From NCBI RefSeq assembly GCF_963678635.1, contig NC_087064.1, positions 83,385,847 to 83,449,846 of the forward strand: 64,000 bases of DNA, in the 5' to 3' direction. Numbering within the stretch: the stretch's first letter is position 1; every line of letters begins with the position of its first letter. Below, one piece after another: positions 31,430 to 42,699 of the stretch. The notes beneath the pieces are model-generated. The model worked only from the letters and a program-made list of their open reading frames with translations. It had not been told where the DNA came from and ran no database searches. A program made the translations under genes and the position numbers. The stretch is from Symsagittifera roscoffensis (Eukaryota; Xenacoelomorpha; Acoela; Convolutidae).

Positions 31430-32900
31430 TTGCTGCTTCAGTCGGTTAATTAAGAAGCGAGACAGATATATTCAGTTTCTGAAGGGTTTTTTCACGGTAG
31501 AAAATAATTCGCATTAATTGTAGAGTCACTGAGGCATCTGAAAACATAATATTCTGATTAGATACATGAGATCCTCATTTGTTTTTTGAGTTTCTTTTGA
31601 GGGGGGAGCAGACGTACACAGATGAGCTCTTCTGATCCCACAAATACGCTAACGTCAACATTATTATCTGGGCTCTCAAATTTCTTCAATTGGCGATAGC
31701 CACGCTTGCATCATACATCCTTATAAGCTTAGAAATACGAAACTCACATATCATTAGTATCCTGTATTATGGAATATATCCTGTTTTATTGGAATCACTG
31801 ATTTATTTTATAAATTACAAAGCGGACTGCAGAAAAAATTGATCATGGTTTGCTAGCCTTTATAATCACATTTGAAAAATATCAGCCAACACTTTCAAAT
31901 CCCTAATAAATTTTCCTTGATAAAAGAAGAAAACTGAATATTCATGCTTTGGTGTTTGTTTTATTCAGTCAATTTTCGGCGATCGAAATAGTTTTTAGCC
32001 CCATTGAACACATCGACTCCCTGTAATCAAATGAAAAAAATTTTACTTCCGATCATTTTTTTGCTAAGTTTTGGGAGTTTAAAAAAATAGCCAATTTAGT
32101 GGCCAATATATGAATTAAGGGGCAGTCGGGGCATTCAGGGTCCTGATATACGAGCTCCATTTCATTTGCGAGGGAAAATCAGTGTGTTTTGATAGAAAAA
32201 ACGAGCCAAGTTTAACATCCTCCTCATCTAAGCCGTTTATGGCGAGGATGGCAGATTACTCTGAGTTCGAAATTTCAGCCAATCAGAATTGATCGTTTTA
32301 CACGCAGCGTTTGGCAAACTTAATTCAAATTGAACGCCGGGGTGGAAGATCTTAACTTGGTTTATTTGGGGTGGGGAAATGTGAACTCGAAAAAACATTT
32401 ACGTACATGTCTTCATTCCATGTTAACGATGCAAGTAAAAGCGCGTGATATTTTGTGAACCATAAACAAATATAGACGCACATGCAAACTGTATAGAAAA
32501 CTGTATAGAAAACTGTAGTCTAAAATAAGCACAGTCTAAAATAAGCTAGCTTTATTTTATGTCTTTCGCTCTGTCGCCATAACCATGAGCATTCTTCAGT
32601 ATTCAAGCATAATTTTAACCAACCAGTTTTTACATCAAGCATGGCACTGATCAAGCAACTCTGTTGCAAGTAAGAGCTCGCATAAAAATAGGCTCAATCA
32701 TTGTCTATTTACCTAAACTAGAAGCTATAAAAACTAAATGCACTTTCTCTTAGTAAATTAGTTTGAGTGCCGTTTTTTCTCTTCTCTGGAGCAAATCATC
32801 TCTACAACTACCCTAAGCCAGACTGCTCGTATCACGTCACGGCACAGCCATCAAAGTTGCCACAGCCTTTTAAGCTATACGGAGTAGTGTTTGCTTCAAA
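31430..32900. other. Intergenic DNA, possible promoter region
   Basis: No coding stretch supported. A good CCAAT box (AGCCAATCAGAA, about 32,277) lies in a slightly GC-richer part at 32,110-32,400. It is about 850 bp upstream of the minus-strand exon, too far to assign. Confidence 0.35.
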
Positions 32901-32902
32901 AA

Positions 32903-33190
32903 AACTAGCACATGATTCGCACCTACGGTAGATTGTTGAACGTGATGTACGTTTCCCGATAAAATTACATTAAAAAACAAGACATTTAATACAACCATAA
33001 ATTTAACTTGGACCCATCAATTAGGACTTTCCATTTCATTAAGTGAACATTTTAAAAAGTTCTATTTTAGGTTATTTATTACACAAATGCCCATATCTCC
33101 GAAACTAATGAGTTTTATCAGTTTTGAGACACTTCAAACTCAAAGAACACTAAAAATCCAACAGCAAACTCATACTTCTTTCATATCTTT
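32903..33190 (+). repeat. Dispersed repeat, copy 2
   Basis: It matches copy 1 at 30,815 in blocks (CTAGCACATGATTCGCACCT, AACTTGGACCCATCAATTAG, CATTTCATTAAGTG). It contains CCATATCTCCGAAACTAATG followed by TTTTATCAG, resembling the start of satellite-2 monomers and suggesting a shared ancestor. Confidence 0.6.
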
Positions 33191-33239
33191 TTTACTTGTT
33201 TACTTAAGTAGTTTACTGTACAGCTGGAAAAATTACTGA

Positions 33240-35930
33240 AAATAATATACATTGGAAATTAAAACTGAGAAGTTCAATTAGAAGCCAAACTTGCAACCTC
33301 TAGGAGTTGCTTGACGGGACCACAATACATGGTTGGAATTTTTTGGTCAGTTTTTAAAATCTATGTTTCTTAAAGAACAAATATTAAAAAGTTTCAATCA
33401 GTCAAATTTGAAGGCCATACATGCATTCCCTGCATGTATCCTGAAAGCAGCCCACCATAAGGTTGAGAGATTCAAATTCTGTTCGTTTTTTCAAATCTAA
33501 ATTTTTTGAGAAAAAATGAGAAATCTATAAGAAACTTCATCTCGTAAACCAGAAGTATTTGAGCAACCATAGTAACCAACTCCTTGACGTACCCTGGGAG
33601 CACTCCGCTATAGGGTTGAGTCAATATAGGTAATTTAAAATGCGTGATAATATATTATGTGGGATAATTATTAATAAGGGATAATATAGGTAATTTAAAA
33701 ATTGGACTGTGGCTCTATAAAAAATATGAGTGAAAATTTTGTGATTTTGAAATTTTCCAGGAGACATTATTTTTCGTGTAAAATTTATGACGTAGCATTT
33801 TATGCACGGAGGCTTCCCACAACCTAATGCTTCGACTGAACCCTTGATATCAGATTGAGTTGTTTTCGAGAAAGTCAAGAAGTTTCGAAAAACGGTCAAA
33901 AAATCAAAAAAAAAACTGACTTTTTCGAGGGTAATAACTTTATGTAAACAAGTTTGGGCGTAACTGCTTAAGCAGGGGAGGGAGTTTTGCAAAAACAGTT
34001 CTACCCATTGAAACCAAAATCTCAGATTTGCGAGAGTAATTTATGAGAAAAGTCAATAAGTTTCAAAAAATAGTCAAAGAATCAAAAGTTTGACTTTTCT
34101 GAGGGCCATTGAGCAAAAAAGCTTGGACAAAGCTGGTTGGGCAGAAGAAATTCCCACAGCCTGTTCTATCCGTTGAACCCAAAATCTTAAAATTGGGAGG
34201 ATAATTTTCGAGAAAAGCCAAAAAGTTTCAAAAAACGGTCAAAAAATCGCAAAACTGACGTTTCTGAGGGTCATTATTTTATGTGTAAAAAAATTTGGGC
34301 GTAACCTTTAATGCAGGGGAGTCTCGACAACCCGCTCAACCAATTGAAATTAAAATCTCAGAATTGGGAGGGCAGTTTTTGAGAAAAATCAAAAAGTTTC
34401 AAAAAACGGTAAAAAAATCGCAAAATTGACTTTTCCGAGGTTCATAACTATTTGTATTAAAAAATTGGGCGTTACCGCTTATGCAGTGGAACTTTCCACA
34501 ACCCGTTCTTCAAACTGAAAACAATATCTCAGATTCGGAAGGGTAGTTTTTGAGATAGTCAAAAAATTTCAAAAAAAGTCAAAAAATCGATTTTACAGAG
34601 AGTCATAACTTTTGCGTAAAAAATTGGGAGTAACTACTTGTGCAGGGGAGCTTCTCACAACCCGTCCTACCTATTGAAACAAAAATCTCAGGTTTGGGAG
34701 TGTAGTTTTCGAGAAAATTCAAAATGTTTTAAAAAATGTTCAAAAAATCAAAAATTCGACTGTTCTGAGGTCCATAAACTTTGTTTTAAAAGATTTGGGC
34801 GTAACCGCTTATGCAGGAGAAATTCCAACAACCTTTTCTATCCGTTGAACCCAAAAACTTAGATTTGGACGAGCAGTTTTTGAGAAACTTGAAAATCCGA
34901 AAATTTGGATCGAAAATTCCCCCCACACTTTTTCGAAGGCTGTAGGAAGTGGGGTAAGGTAAAAAGAGACTAGGGATTTATGCAGACACATAGGGTAGTG
35001 GGCTACCCTATGTAACACTTTTTTGAAAACCGGTAGAGTAGTTTTTGAGAAAAACGAAAATTTTCCAAAGCGGCGTCTAAAAAAAACAAAATAAAACCAC
35101 CCGATCCCAATGACACTTTTGGAGATCCCAATGACACCCAATCCCAATGACACAGAAATGTTTGGAGAAACAATCATAAAAACACGCCATATCTCGAAAA
35201 GCAGACGAATTTGAGCAGTAATATTTGTAAACTCCTGAGAGTTCCCTGATAGCATCTCACTATAGGGTTGTGATTTTTAGTTTTTTATATCTTTAGAAAA
35301 CTTTAAAAATAATTAAAAACGCCATATCTCGAAAGTCAAAAAAATTTGAGCTGTTAAATTGAGAGGGAACAATTGCAATCCATATTGTACGCTGAGATGA
35401 GAGCACTCAGCCATAGGGTTAGAAGTTTGAAGTCCTTTTAAACTTTTTAATCTAAATTTTTTGAAGAAAAAATTTGAAAAAATCAGAACGATTTGAGCAG
35501 TAAATTTAGAGATCAGATTCGCAACTCCTGAGAGTAGTCCATAGCTCTTCCCCATAGGATTGAGATTTTAAGTTGTCTATTTTTATTTTAAAAAATTTAT
35601 TACAAAACTTGAGAAAATAATAAAAAAACGCCAGATCTTGAAAACCAAAAGGAATTGAGCAGTCATAGTTGAAGGGCAGAACTGCTACACCTTAGAGTAC
35701 CCTGAAGGTACCCCAACATAGGGTTGAGAATTTCAAGTTAAGTAATTATTTTATAAATCTTTGTTTTGTTGGACAAAAAAATCATAAAATCCTCATACCT
35801 CGGAAACCAAAAACATATGAGCAGTAATATTAGGAGGCCAGATTTACATCCCCTGAGTATATGCCATAGCAAACCACGCTTCAACGTTACATAATAATCC
35901 TTGACCTTGAAATTAAAAACGTTGAATTCT
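33240..35930 (+). repeat. Old diverged monomers of satellite 2, left block
   Basis: Recognisable monomer pieces recur: ACGCCATATCTCGAAA at about 35,184 and 35,319, ACGCCAGATCTTGAAAACC at 35,628, TTTGAGCAGTAA, and CCCTGA...CACTATAGGGTTG blocks at about 33,440, 33,590, 35,240, 35,410, 35,550 and 35,710. They match the young array at 43.4-62.4 kb but are far more diverged, with spacing of about 135-170 bp. The long minus-strand open frames here are repeat shadows. Confidence 0.8.
33780..34880 (+). repeat. Distinct ~170-bp tandem subfamily, about seven copies
   Basis: GGGCGTAACCGCTTATGCAG-like boxes recur at about 33,785, 33,956, 34,128, 34,297, 34,468, 34,626 and 34,797. Each is followed by CCACAACCCGTTCTACC, AAAATCTCAGATTTGGGAG, and a GAGAAAAGTCAAAAAGTTTC part. 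The period is close to satellite 2, but the body differs. It sits inside the old satellite block. Confidence 0.85.
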
Positions 35931-35974
35931 ATAAAACATATCAAACGTGGCAAAAAATTTTCATTTTATTAAAC

Positions 35975-36045
35975 GTCATCATAGGATTTCTTAAACATGT
36001 GTCAAGTGAAACACCAATTAAATAATGTATAGACAGATGGATGAT
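35975..36045 (+). repeat. Short dispersed motif (TTCTTAAACATGTG family)
   Basis: CATAGGATTTCTTAAACATG, TGTCAAGTGAAACACCAATT and AAATAATG recur near 62,680-62,725 as TAGGGACTTCTTAAACATG and GTCACGTGAAACGCCAATT, and partly at 25,175 and 25,458. It marks the right edge of the old satellite block. Confidence 0.7.
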
Positions 36046-36049
36046 AAAA

Positions 36050-37500
36050 TTTTCCAAAAAACCGGAAACTTTTGATTATTATTTGGAATTTTTTTTTATA
36101 GTTTTTTTTTGTGAAAATCGCTATGTGAAGTACAAAGTGATTACAAAGGGATATATTTAACACCTAGCAAAGTATTAAATAGATCAAATAGCATATCTCA
36201 ATTCAATTCTGAAGTATTTCTTAGACGAATTAAGTTTCCGCATAGCTCAGGACAACAATATTGGATAAAACGTACAATAGCCCCCTTCGATCAATTTAGT
36301 GAGAGAAAGTACGAACTTTTGATAAGATAAGTTTGAAGAGAATGTTATATCAACCACATATCATATTTATTTAACGAAACAACTAAAAGATCAATTAAAC
36401 TGATTTTGTAGCCCATGAAAAACCAAATTGTATAAATAATTACAAATTGGATAAGTTTAGCGCATTGGTATGAATACGTTTGGAAAAGTTTTGCGCATTC
36501 GCTATAAAGAACTAATTATCAAAACTGGCATCCGACCGACTAGGCAACCGTGAAACTCAGAATTTTAGTTGCCTAATGTGATACTTATGTTAGAGCATGT
36601 GACTTTGACCAGTTCGGCTGTAGAACGGAAGTGACGAACCTTGCTGTTCAGACCAAGGAAGTATCGTTTTAAACAGGGGCGAAGTTGCACTTCGCATACA
36701 CAAGCAAACATATGACCGATAACGCTACTGGGCAAAAAGAATGAGGAAGACTTTAAGTCTACAAAATTTCATAAGATAAGCACGCCAAATATGAGACTAC
36801 ATAATTGCTAAGTGACACAATTCAATTAAGACCCATTAGAAGTAGTAGGCAAATTGAAAAAAAGAAATGTACTAAATAACATGCCTCAATTTAAAGAGCG
36901 GACGCATTTTAACTAGTATACGAAAAAGTTCATTAAAAATTCGTGATACCTTGAAGCTTAAGTGCTTTTTGTAATATAATAGTCTGTTTAATATCCTTAG
37001 CATTGGCTCTACTTGACAGCTGGTTTTTGACCAAAATGAACACTCGCAAAATGAAAACATTGTATCGCAACAATAATAATTGCGTCGCAACAATATTTGC
37101 GACTTAGGGTCGAAAAAAGATAAACCATACTATAACATAAGCTTAGCTTATGTAATGAAACGGTGGTTATTCTTGCTAGCATTTACTAAGTTTCGTCGGT
37201 TAACCAATCCGTTCGAATTCAGTTATTGACAATGACCTCAAGAGACCGTAAGACAAGTTTGAGCCAACAGGCTTCAAGAAATCATTGAGTATCGCACCAT
37301 TTTGGCAACGAGTATCAGCTGAACCACATTTAGAATCATCAAAATGTGTTGCCATTGAAAAAATTGCCTAATTTGCAAGAAAAACGCGATCGTGATAAGA
37401 AACCGAGATAAGAGATACCAGGAGCAAAGAGCTGACAGCTACAACAAAAGCGACCGTGACTAGTTTGACAGACAGGAACCAAAAAAATTTAATAAAATAA
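36050..37500. other. AT-rich DNA, no gene supported
   Basis: I see no coding stretch. A hairpin-like GGCGAAGTTGCACTTCGC at about 36,671 relates to GGCGAAGCTGAGCTTCGC at 42,704 and 63,111. The last few hundred bases (from about 37,210) may be degraded 5' gag sequence of the retroelement. Confidence 0.4.
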
Positions 37501-37559
37501 ATGTGGTAGAAAAAGTCAAAACAAGAATAACCGCTTTCTTTGTAGGCAGGAAACGAAAA

Positions 37560-38050
37560 AAAGGCGAGCCACTGGAACATTTTCATGCGGACCTGGTCAA
37601 ATTAGCGTCGCGCAAATTAAGTGTGGAGAGGGAAAAGAATGGGTCATATTCACTACCCACATGAAAAATTGCAAAAAATGGTAGCCGAGAGACGATTATC
37701 ACAAGACGCATGTGAGTACGCAGAAGCTAAAAGGGTATAGAGAACAGTAGAACTAGGAAACTATACCGATTCGGAGCCTCAACATATTAAGCTCAAATCA
37801 TCGGAGCCCATGTGATAGACACAACCACGTGGAATCGGAAATCAAAACTACCAAAACCATTGAAGAAGAGGGTAAATGAGGGTTTAAAAACTTCTACAGA
37901 GGAACTCAACAATTCAGCCGAACTCAACAAACACAGTTAGAGCAAATCATGGCATAAAAACAGAAAACCATACGTACAGAAGGAACTCGAATCATGTCCT
38001 GCTAAGGATAAAAATTGAGCAAGAAAAAGACACTTGGCAAGAGTATGCAG
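37560..38050 (+). pseudogene. Decayed gag of a Ty3/gypsy-like retrotransposon
   Basis: Three frames each hold gag-like pieces in the usual order. 37,572 onward has LEHFHADLVKLASR. 37,620 onward in another frame has a CGEGKEWVIFTTHMKN stretch. 37,681-37,815 has RRLSQDACEYAEAKR and an ELGNYTD, as in the C-terminal part of retrotransposon capsids. At 37,995-38,048 a nucleocapsid zinc-knuckle remnant keeps Cys-Pro-Ala, then His-Leu-Ala-Arg-Val-Cys, with a stop codon where a metal-binding Cys is expected. Frameshifts and stops show it is dead. Confidence 0.7.
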
Positions 38051-38502
38051 ATCAAAAAACGTGAACTACACACACGCACAATCAAGACGAACTAATCGAC
38101 GAAAAAGAAGACGAAAACGAACCGAACAAACAGATCCAATGCAATACGCCGCGTTGATGAGCGCGAACGGATGGGAGACATCAAACATCTCACGGGATAA
38201 CTTCAACACACTAAGGGTGATCTTAGACATACATTCAAAAATCTAGTCGGAGAATCTAATCTCAATAACCCATTCAGGAAAACACACGTTTTATCCACGG
38301 ACATGAAAAAGACAGCTCAGCAAAATAGAAACGAAAGTCAGAGGATGACGCCGCGCGATGAATCGTGGCACAATGGAGCAAAAGAATATTGTAGTCACAG
38401 ACATACCACTGGAGCAAAAAATAGAGGTCAAGGCAATTAAGCGTAATAGGGGGCTGAGCTACCGACATAAATATATTTCTAACAGAAGTCTGCTGATTAA
38501 CT

Positions 38503-38800
38503 GATATGCTAGCCGAATTCCAGAAAGCAATCGATTTAATGCTTGCAAACTGCCCAAACACGTATGCTTACCTAGACGATATACTATTAATCACAAAAGG
38601 ATCAGAAGATAACCACGAGGCACTATTGGAAAAAATAATCCCCAACTAGACAACAATTAACCTAACAATATCGATAAACAAGAGCAAATTCGAATGCAAA
38701 CAAGTCGAATGGCTGGGACCAAAGACTGCAGCGAAAGAAAAACGAAGCAATCAAAAAGTAACACCTAAAACATTTAACGAATTTCAAGGGATCATCATAT
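38503..38800 (+). pseudogene. Reverse transcriptase fragment, Ty3/gypsy type
   Basis: One frame, broken by a single stop at 38,647, contains EFQKAIDLMLANC, then the catalytic-site motif Tyr-Leu-Asp-Asp in AYLDDILLITKGSEDNHEAL, then INKSKFECKQVEWLG. This order is diagnostic of the palm/thumb part of LTR-retrotransposon reverse transcriptases. The N-terminal half of the enzyme is missing or unrecognisable. It would have copied element RNA to DNA, but the fragment is not functional. Confidence 0.85.
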
Positions 38801-38885
38801 CATATAAAACGAAACACACCTTATCTAGAAAAAACAGCAGCACCGCTCAGACCATTATTTGAAAGTTCAAAAAAACAGGACATTG

Positions 38886-39075
38886 AACTGGTTGAAAGGA
38901 CCCGAGAAAGCCTTCAGCGTTTTCAAATTAGTATCACACAAAACATTAAACAATTTTTAGACTTAAATGTACGTGATCTGCGACGGATCGACATCGGGAT
39001 TAGGCAAGAAATTAGAACATAACATCGCCAAAGGCTACGTGACTAAAACACACTCCTCGAGATTAAATTCAATTA
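38886..39075 (+). pseudogene. Connection and RNase H fragment of the same element
   Basis: NWLKGPEKAFSVFKLVSHKT (38,886 onward) matches the Trp/Ala-Phe element that links reverse transcriptase to RNase H. Two stops follow in the same frame. Then come ICDGSTSGLGKKLEH (38,976 onward), equivalent to the Asp-containing start of gypsy RNase H, and THSSRLNSIKKR, equivalent to the Ser-Arg-x-Leu segment. The order continues the reverse transcriptase fragment. Confidence 0.75.
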
Positions 39076-39083
39076 AAAAAAGG

Positions 39084-40975
39084 CGGCAGACACATTACTC
39101 AGGTCAATTGATACACAGCTGTTCCGACAAAATCTACAAACGCGCTAGGTCTGGGCATCGAAAAGAGACAAAAAATTAATCCTGTAGTACAATTCTTTAC
39201 TGGGAACTGCTGAAATTTTTGAGCACAGCTGCTTCAACGTCAGAAACAGTCTGCACATGAGATGGATGCCTACTGATAGATTGAAGCAAGGTAAATCCGA
39301 CATATCTGAGACAGACCATCCTAAACAGCATCGATTTGACCCACACAGAATACGAAGCAAAGTTAGACTTGTGCAAGCACATAGTTCTCGCATAGTTCCA
39401 GGAAGCAAATACTATATCAAGGAGGGGTAAAAACTCCGCATCAGAAGTGACAGAGCCAAGATAGAACAGGTCATCACGTGAGACGACGGAAACAACAGCG
39501 TCATACGAGATGTGGACTTCAACTAACAAGTCAACCTTCACATTGCCATCACCAATTCAGCCGACAAAAACATCACCACTCCCTACGGAGGCAGACACAC
39601 TACCCAGGTCAATTGATACACAGCTGCTCCGACAAAATCTACAAACGCGCCAGGTCTGAACATCGAAAAGAGACAGGAAAATGCACCCTGTAGTACAATT
39701 CGTTAGAGCAAGAAACTGGAAACCGCTGAAAATTTCTTTCGAACAAAGCTGCTTCAACGTCAGAAACAGACATCTACACATTAGATGAATGCCTAATGAT
39801 AGATGAAAGCAAGGTAAATCCGACATATCTCAGACAGACCATCCTAAACAGCATCGATTTGACCCACACAGAATACGAAGCAAAGTTAGACTTGTGCAAG
39901 CACATAGTTCTCGCATAGTTCCAGGAAGCAAATACCATATCAAGGAGGGGTAAAAACTCCGCATCAGAAGTGACAGAGCCAAGATAGAACAGGTCATCAC
40001 GTGAGACGACGGAAACAACAGCGTCATACGAGATGTGGACTTCAACTAACAAGTCAACATTCAGATTGCCACCACCAATGCAGCCGACAAAAACATCACC
40101 ACTCCCTACGGAGGCAGACACACTACCCAGGTCAATTGATACACAGCTGCTCCGACAAAATCTACAAACGCGCCAGGTCTGAACATCGAAAAGAGACAGG
40201 AAAATGCACCCTGTCGTACAATTCGTTAGAGCAAGAAACTGGAAACCGCTGAAAATTTCTTTCGAACAAAGCTGCTTCAACGTCAGAAACAGACATCTAC
40301 ACATTAGATGAATGCCTAATGATAGATGAAAGCAAGGTAAATCCGACATATCTCAGACAGACCATCCTAAACAGCATCGATTTGACCCACACAGAATACG
40401 AAGCAAAGTTAGACTTGTGCAAGCACATAGTTCTCGCATAGTTCCAGGAAGCAAATACTATATCAAGGAGGGGTAAAAACTCCGCATCAGAAGTGACAGA
40501 GCCAAGATAGAACAGGTCATCACGCGAGACGACGGAAACAACAGCGTCATACGAGATGTGGACTTCAACTAACAAGTCAACATTCACATTGCCATCACCA
40601 ATGCAGCCGACAAAAACATCACCACTCCCTACGGAGGCAGACAAACTACCCAGGTCAATTGATACACAGCTGCTCCGACAAAATCTACAAACGCGCCAGG
40701 TCTGAACATCGAAAACAGACAGGAAAATGCACCCTGTAGTACAATTCGTTAGAGCAAGAAACTGGAAACCGCTGAAAATTTCTTTCGAACAAAGCTGCTT
40801 CAACGTCAGAAACAGACATCTACACATTAGATGAATGCCTAATGATAGATGAAAGCAAGGTAAATCCGACATATCTCAGACAGACCATCCTAAACAGCAT
40901 CGATTTGACCCACACAGAATACGAAGCAAAGTTAGACTTCTGCAAGCACGTAGTTCCCGCAAACCCACAGGTCTA
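39084..40975 (+). repeat. 523-bp tandem amplification within retroelement pol
   Basis: Copies start at the GGCAGACAC box at 39,084, 39,590, 40,113 and 40,636; the second to fourth are spaced 523 bp, the first 506 bp, and the last is partial. Each has pieces of decayed pol: a QLIHSCSDKIYKR stretch that may correspond to the aspartic protease active-site region, and a frame with NPTYLRQTILNSIDLTHTEY and a region resembling the linker between protease and reverse transcriptase. The copies share frame breaks (TAG in CTCGCATAGTTCCAGG), so the sequence was already dead when amplified. The 191-codon minus-strand frames repeated here are antisense shadows. Confidence 0.85.
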
Positions 40976-41360
40976 TATTTCAAATGGGTGCAGAGAAAGG
41001 TAAAATTTAATACTTGTAATTAGTAATTTGCACTAGTTCCAAATGGAATCAGTGGTTGAAAAAACTTGATGAATCCACCACTCTCAGCGGAGGTCATGCA
41101 TGGCCTACAGACATGGTCAGAAGACGAGGTCACGATAAAAAAAGACCAAAATAGAAACTACCGGAACCATGAAATAGCGCAACCATAGCGTAACATCAAA
41201 GGCACAAACAGCAGAAGGTGAGATGACAAAATCAAAAACTTGGTCAGCCAGACGCCCCAAGGCACCCGATATTCGTAGAGAACGAGATGACCGGACTCCC
41301 AGGGAAAATTACCCAAAAACTGAGGGAAGAACAAGAGAAAAATAACAGAGCAGCCCCCAG
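40976..41360 (+). other. Probable further retroelement debris
   Basis: Base composition and scattered short coding-like pieces (for example HGLQTWSEDEVTIKK) continue from the pol amplification. No domain can be named and the end is not clear. Confidence 0.35.
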
Positions 41361-41363
41361 CAG

Positions 41364-41771
41364 ATGAAAGGAAAAGAAAAGGTTACAGCAAAAAAAATAA
41401 CAAGCAGGAAGGCGCACTGGGGGAGGGGTCAGCTTGTTAAAAAGTCGAAAATTGTCTGGAGAAAAAAAACCACATATACTCCGTCACTCTCTTCGAATTA
41501 CGGAACAAAAATGCCTGCAACATCGCATGGGAGGATATTTCTGCGTCGGAAAATTCGAATTCCAGAGCGCAAAATTCCAGCGATCCCAACCTACAGACCG
41601 TTTTTTCAAAGACTCAAAAATCAGTCAACAGTTTGCTCGCCATTTAAAACAATACTAGCGTGTAACGTACCTCCGGTGCATGAAACTGTTGACCAAACCA
41701 TGGTAAAAGCTACATCTATAGCTAAGATGTTTCCAGCATTCAAAAATGAACACAAGATCTGCAATTTCTAG
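41364..41771 (+). other. 135-codon basic open frame, probably not a gene
   Basis: The frame begins ATGAAAGGAAAAG and codes for a Lys/Arg-rich product with no recognised domain. It has no splice or start context and runs directly from retroelement debris into old satellite monomers. A second overlapping frame is also open. It may be part of the retroelement. Confidence 0.15.
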
Positions 41772-42255
41772 GAGTGCCCTAACAGCACCTAATTACAGGG
41801 TTTTTAAGTTTCTAATATGGTAAAGTGTTTATTTAATTCAAGGGGTAGGGCTAGGTTTAAGTTTAATTTTTTTAAAATTCAAGTTTGTAAAAACGATTAA
41901 AACGTCATACCTCAAAAAATTCCTGAGCAGTCGCAGTCAAAATTGGCGCAACAATTGCAACCACTGAGAGTTTTTTGAAAACTTATAAAAGTCAAGAAAA
42001 CGTCGTACATTAGCAACTCAAAGAATTTAAGAAGTCATATTTGAAGATAAAAGTTGCAACCACTGACACTACCCAGCTATAGGGTTGTGAAATTCCAATT
42101 AGTGAAACCTTAAATCTCAAGTTTTTTTAAAAATGAACTTTTGAAAAAACTTCAACTTCATATCTCGAGATCTATACTCATTTGAGCATTTCAAAACTTC
42201 AGATCTCGAGATCTATAAGCATTTGAGCAATCACATTTGAAGGCAAGATTTGCAG

Positions 42256-42288
<33 letters not shown>

Positions 42289-42375
42289 AACAATAAACAG
42301 ATTTGGGTACTCATATTTGCAGGCCAAAAGAGCATCCCTTTGAGGATCCTGAAGTGAAAAGTTTCAAAATGCGCA
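41755..42375 (+). repeat. Old diverged monomers of satellite 2, right block
   Basis: Pieces such as ACGTCATACCTCAAAAAATT, CTGAGCAGTCGCAG, TTGCAACCACTGA, AGCTATAGGGTTGTGAAATT and CATATCTCGAGATC recur with monomer spacing. This block and the one ending at 35,930 flank the retroelement, so the element probably landed in an already old satellite. Confidence 0.7.
42257..42287 (+). repeat. CT microsatellite
   Basis: About 15 uninterrupted CT units inside an old satellite monomer, directly after TTTGCAGCCT. Confidence 0.97.
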
Positions 42376-42699
42376 GCAAAGATTAGTTTCGCACTAACAC
42401 ACAAAACATCAACTAAGTTCGTTGAAAATAGATAAAAACAAGGATAGCCGGTTGCTGCACATTGAGTGAATCAAATCAAATTCATTGTCTTCAAAGAAGC
42501 CTGTTTTTTTCATCTCTTTTCAAATCAATCATCTCTACTTTAAGGGCTTTAAAAAGAAAAACAGTCGGCCCAATCTGAAGTTCATTTGTGCCACCTGCGG
42601 AGAAAAACGCACCCGAAGCCTTTGTTTCCTCCTGTATCGTCTTGGAACAAAATGTCCCCGAAATCCCGCACTTGATTATAAACTTGATTGAATTTTATA

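Noticed and set aside
34809-35255. 148-codon minus-strand frame, and 123 codons at 33,621-33,992
   Set aside because: Both lie wholly in old satellite monomers, have low-complexity phenylalanine/leucine-rich translations, and show no splice or start support.
37141-37500. Long terminal repeat or primer-binding site of the gypsy-like element
   Set aside because: I found no matching direct repeat on the right side and no convincing tRNA-complementary site, so no LTR is called.
39774-40872. Two 191-codon minus-strand frames in the 523-bp repeats
   Set aside because: They are antisense to recognisable Ty3/gypsy-type pol pieces and repeat with the unit, with no domain of their own.
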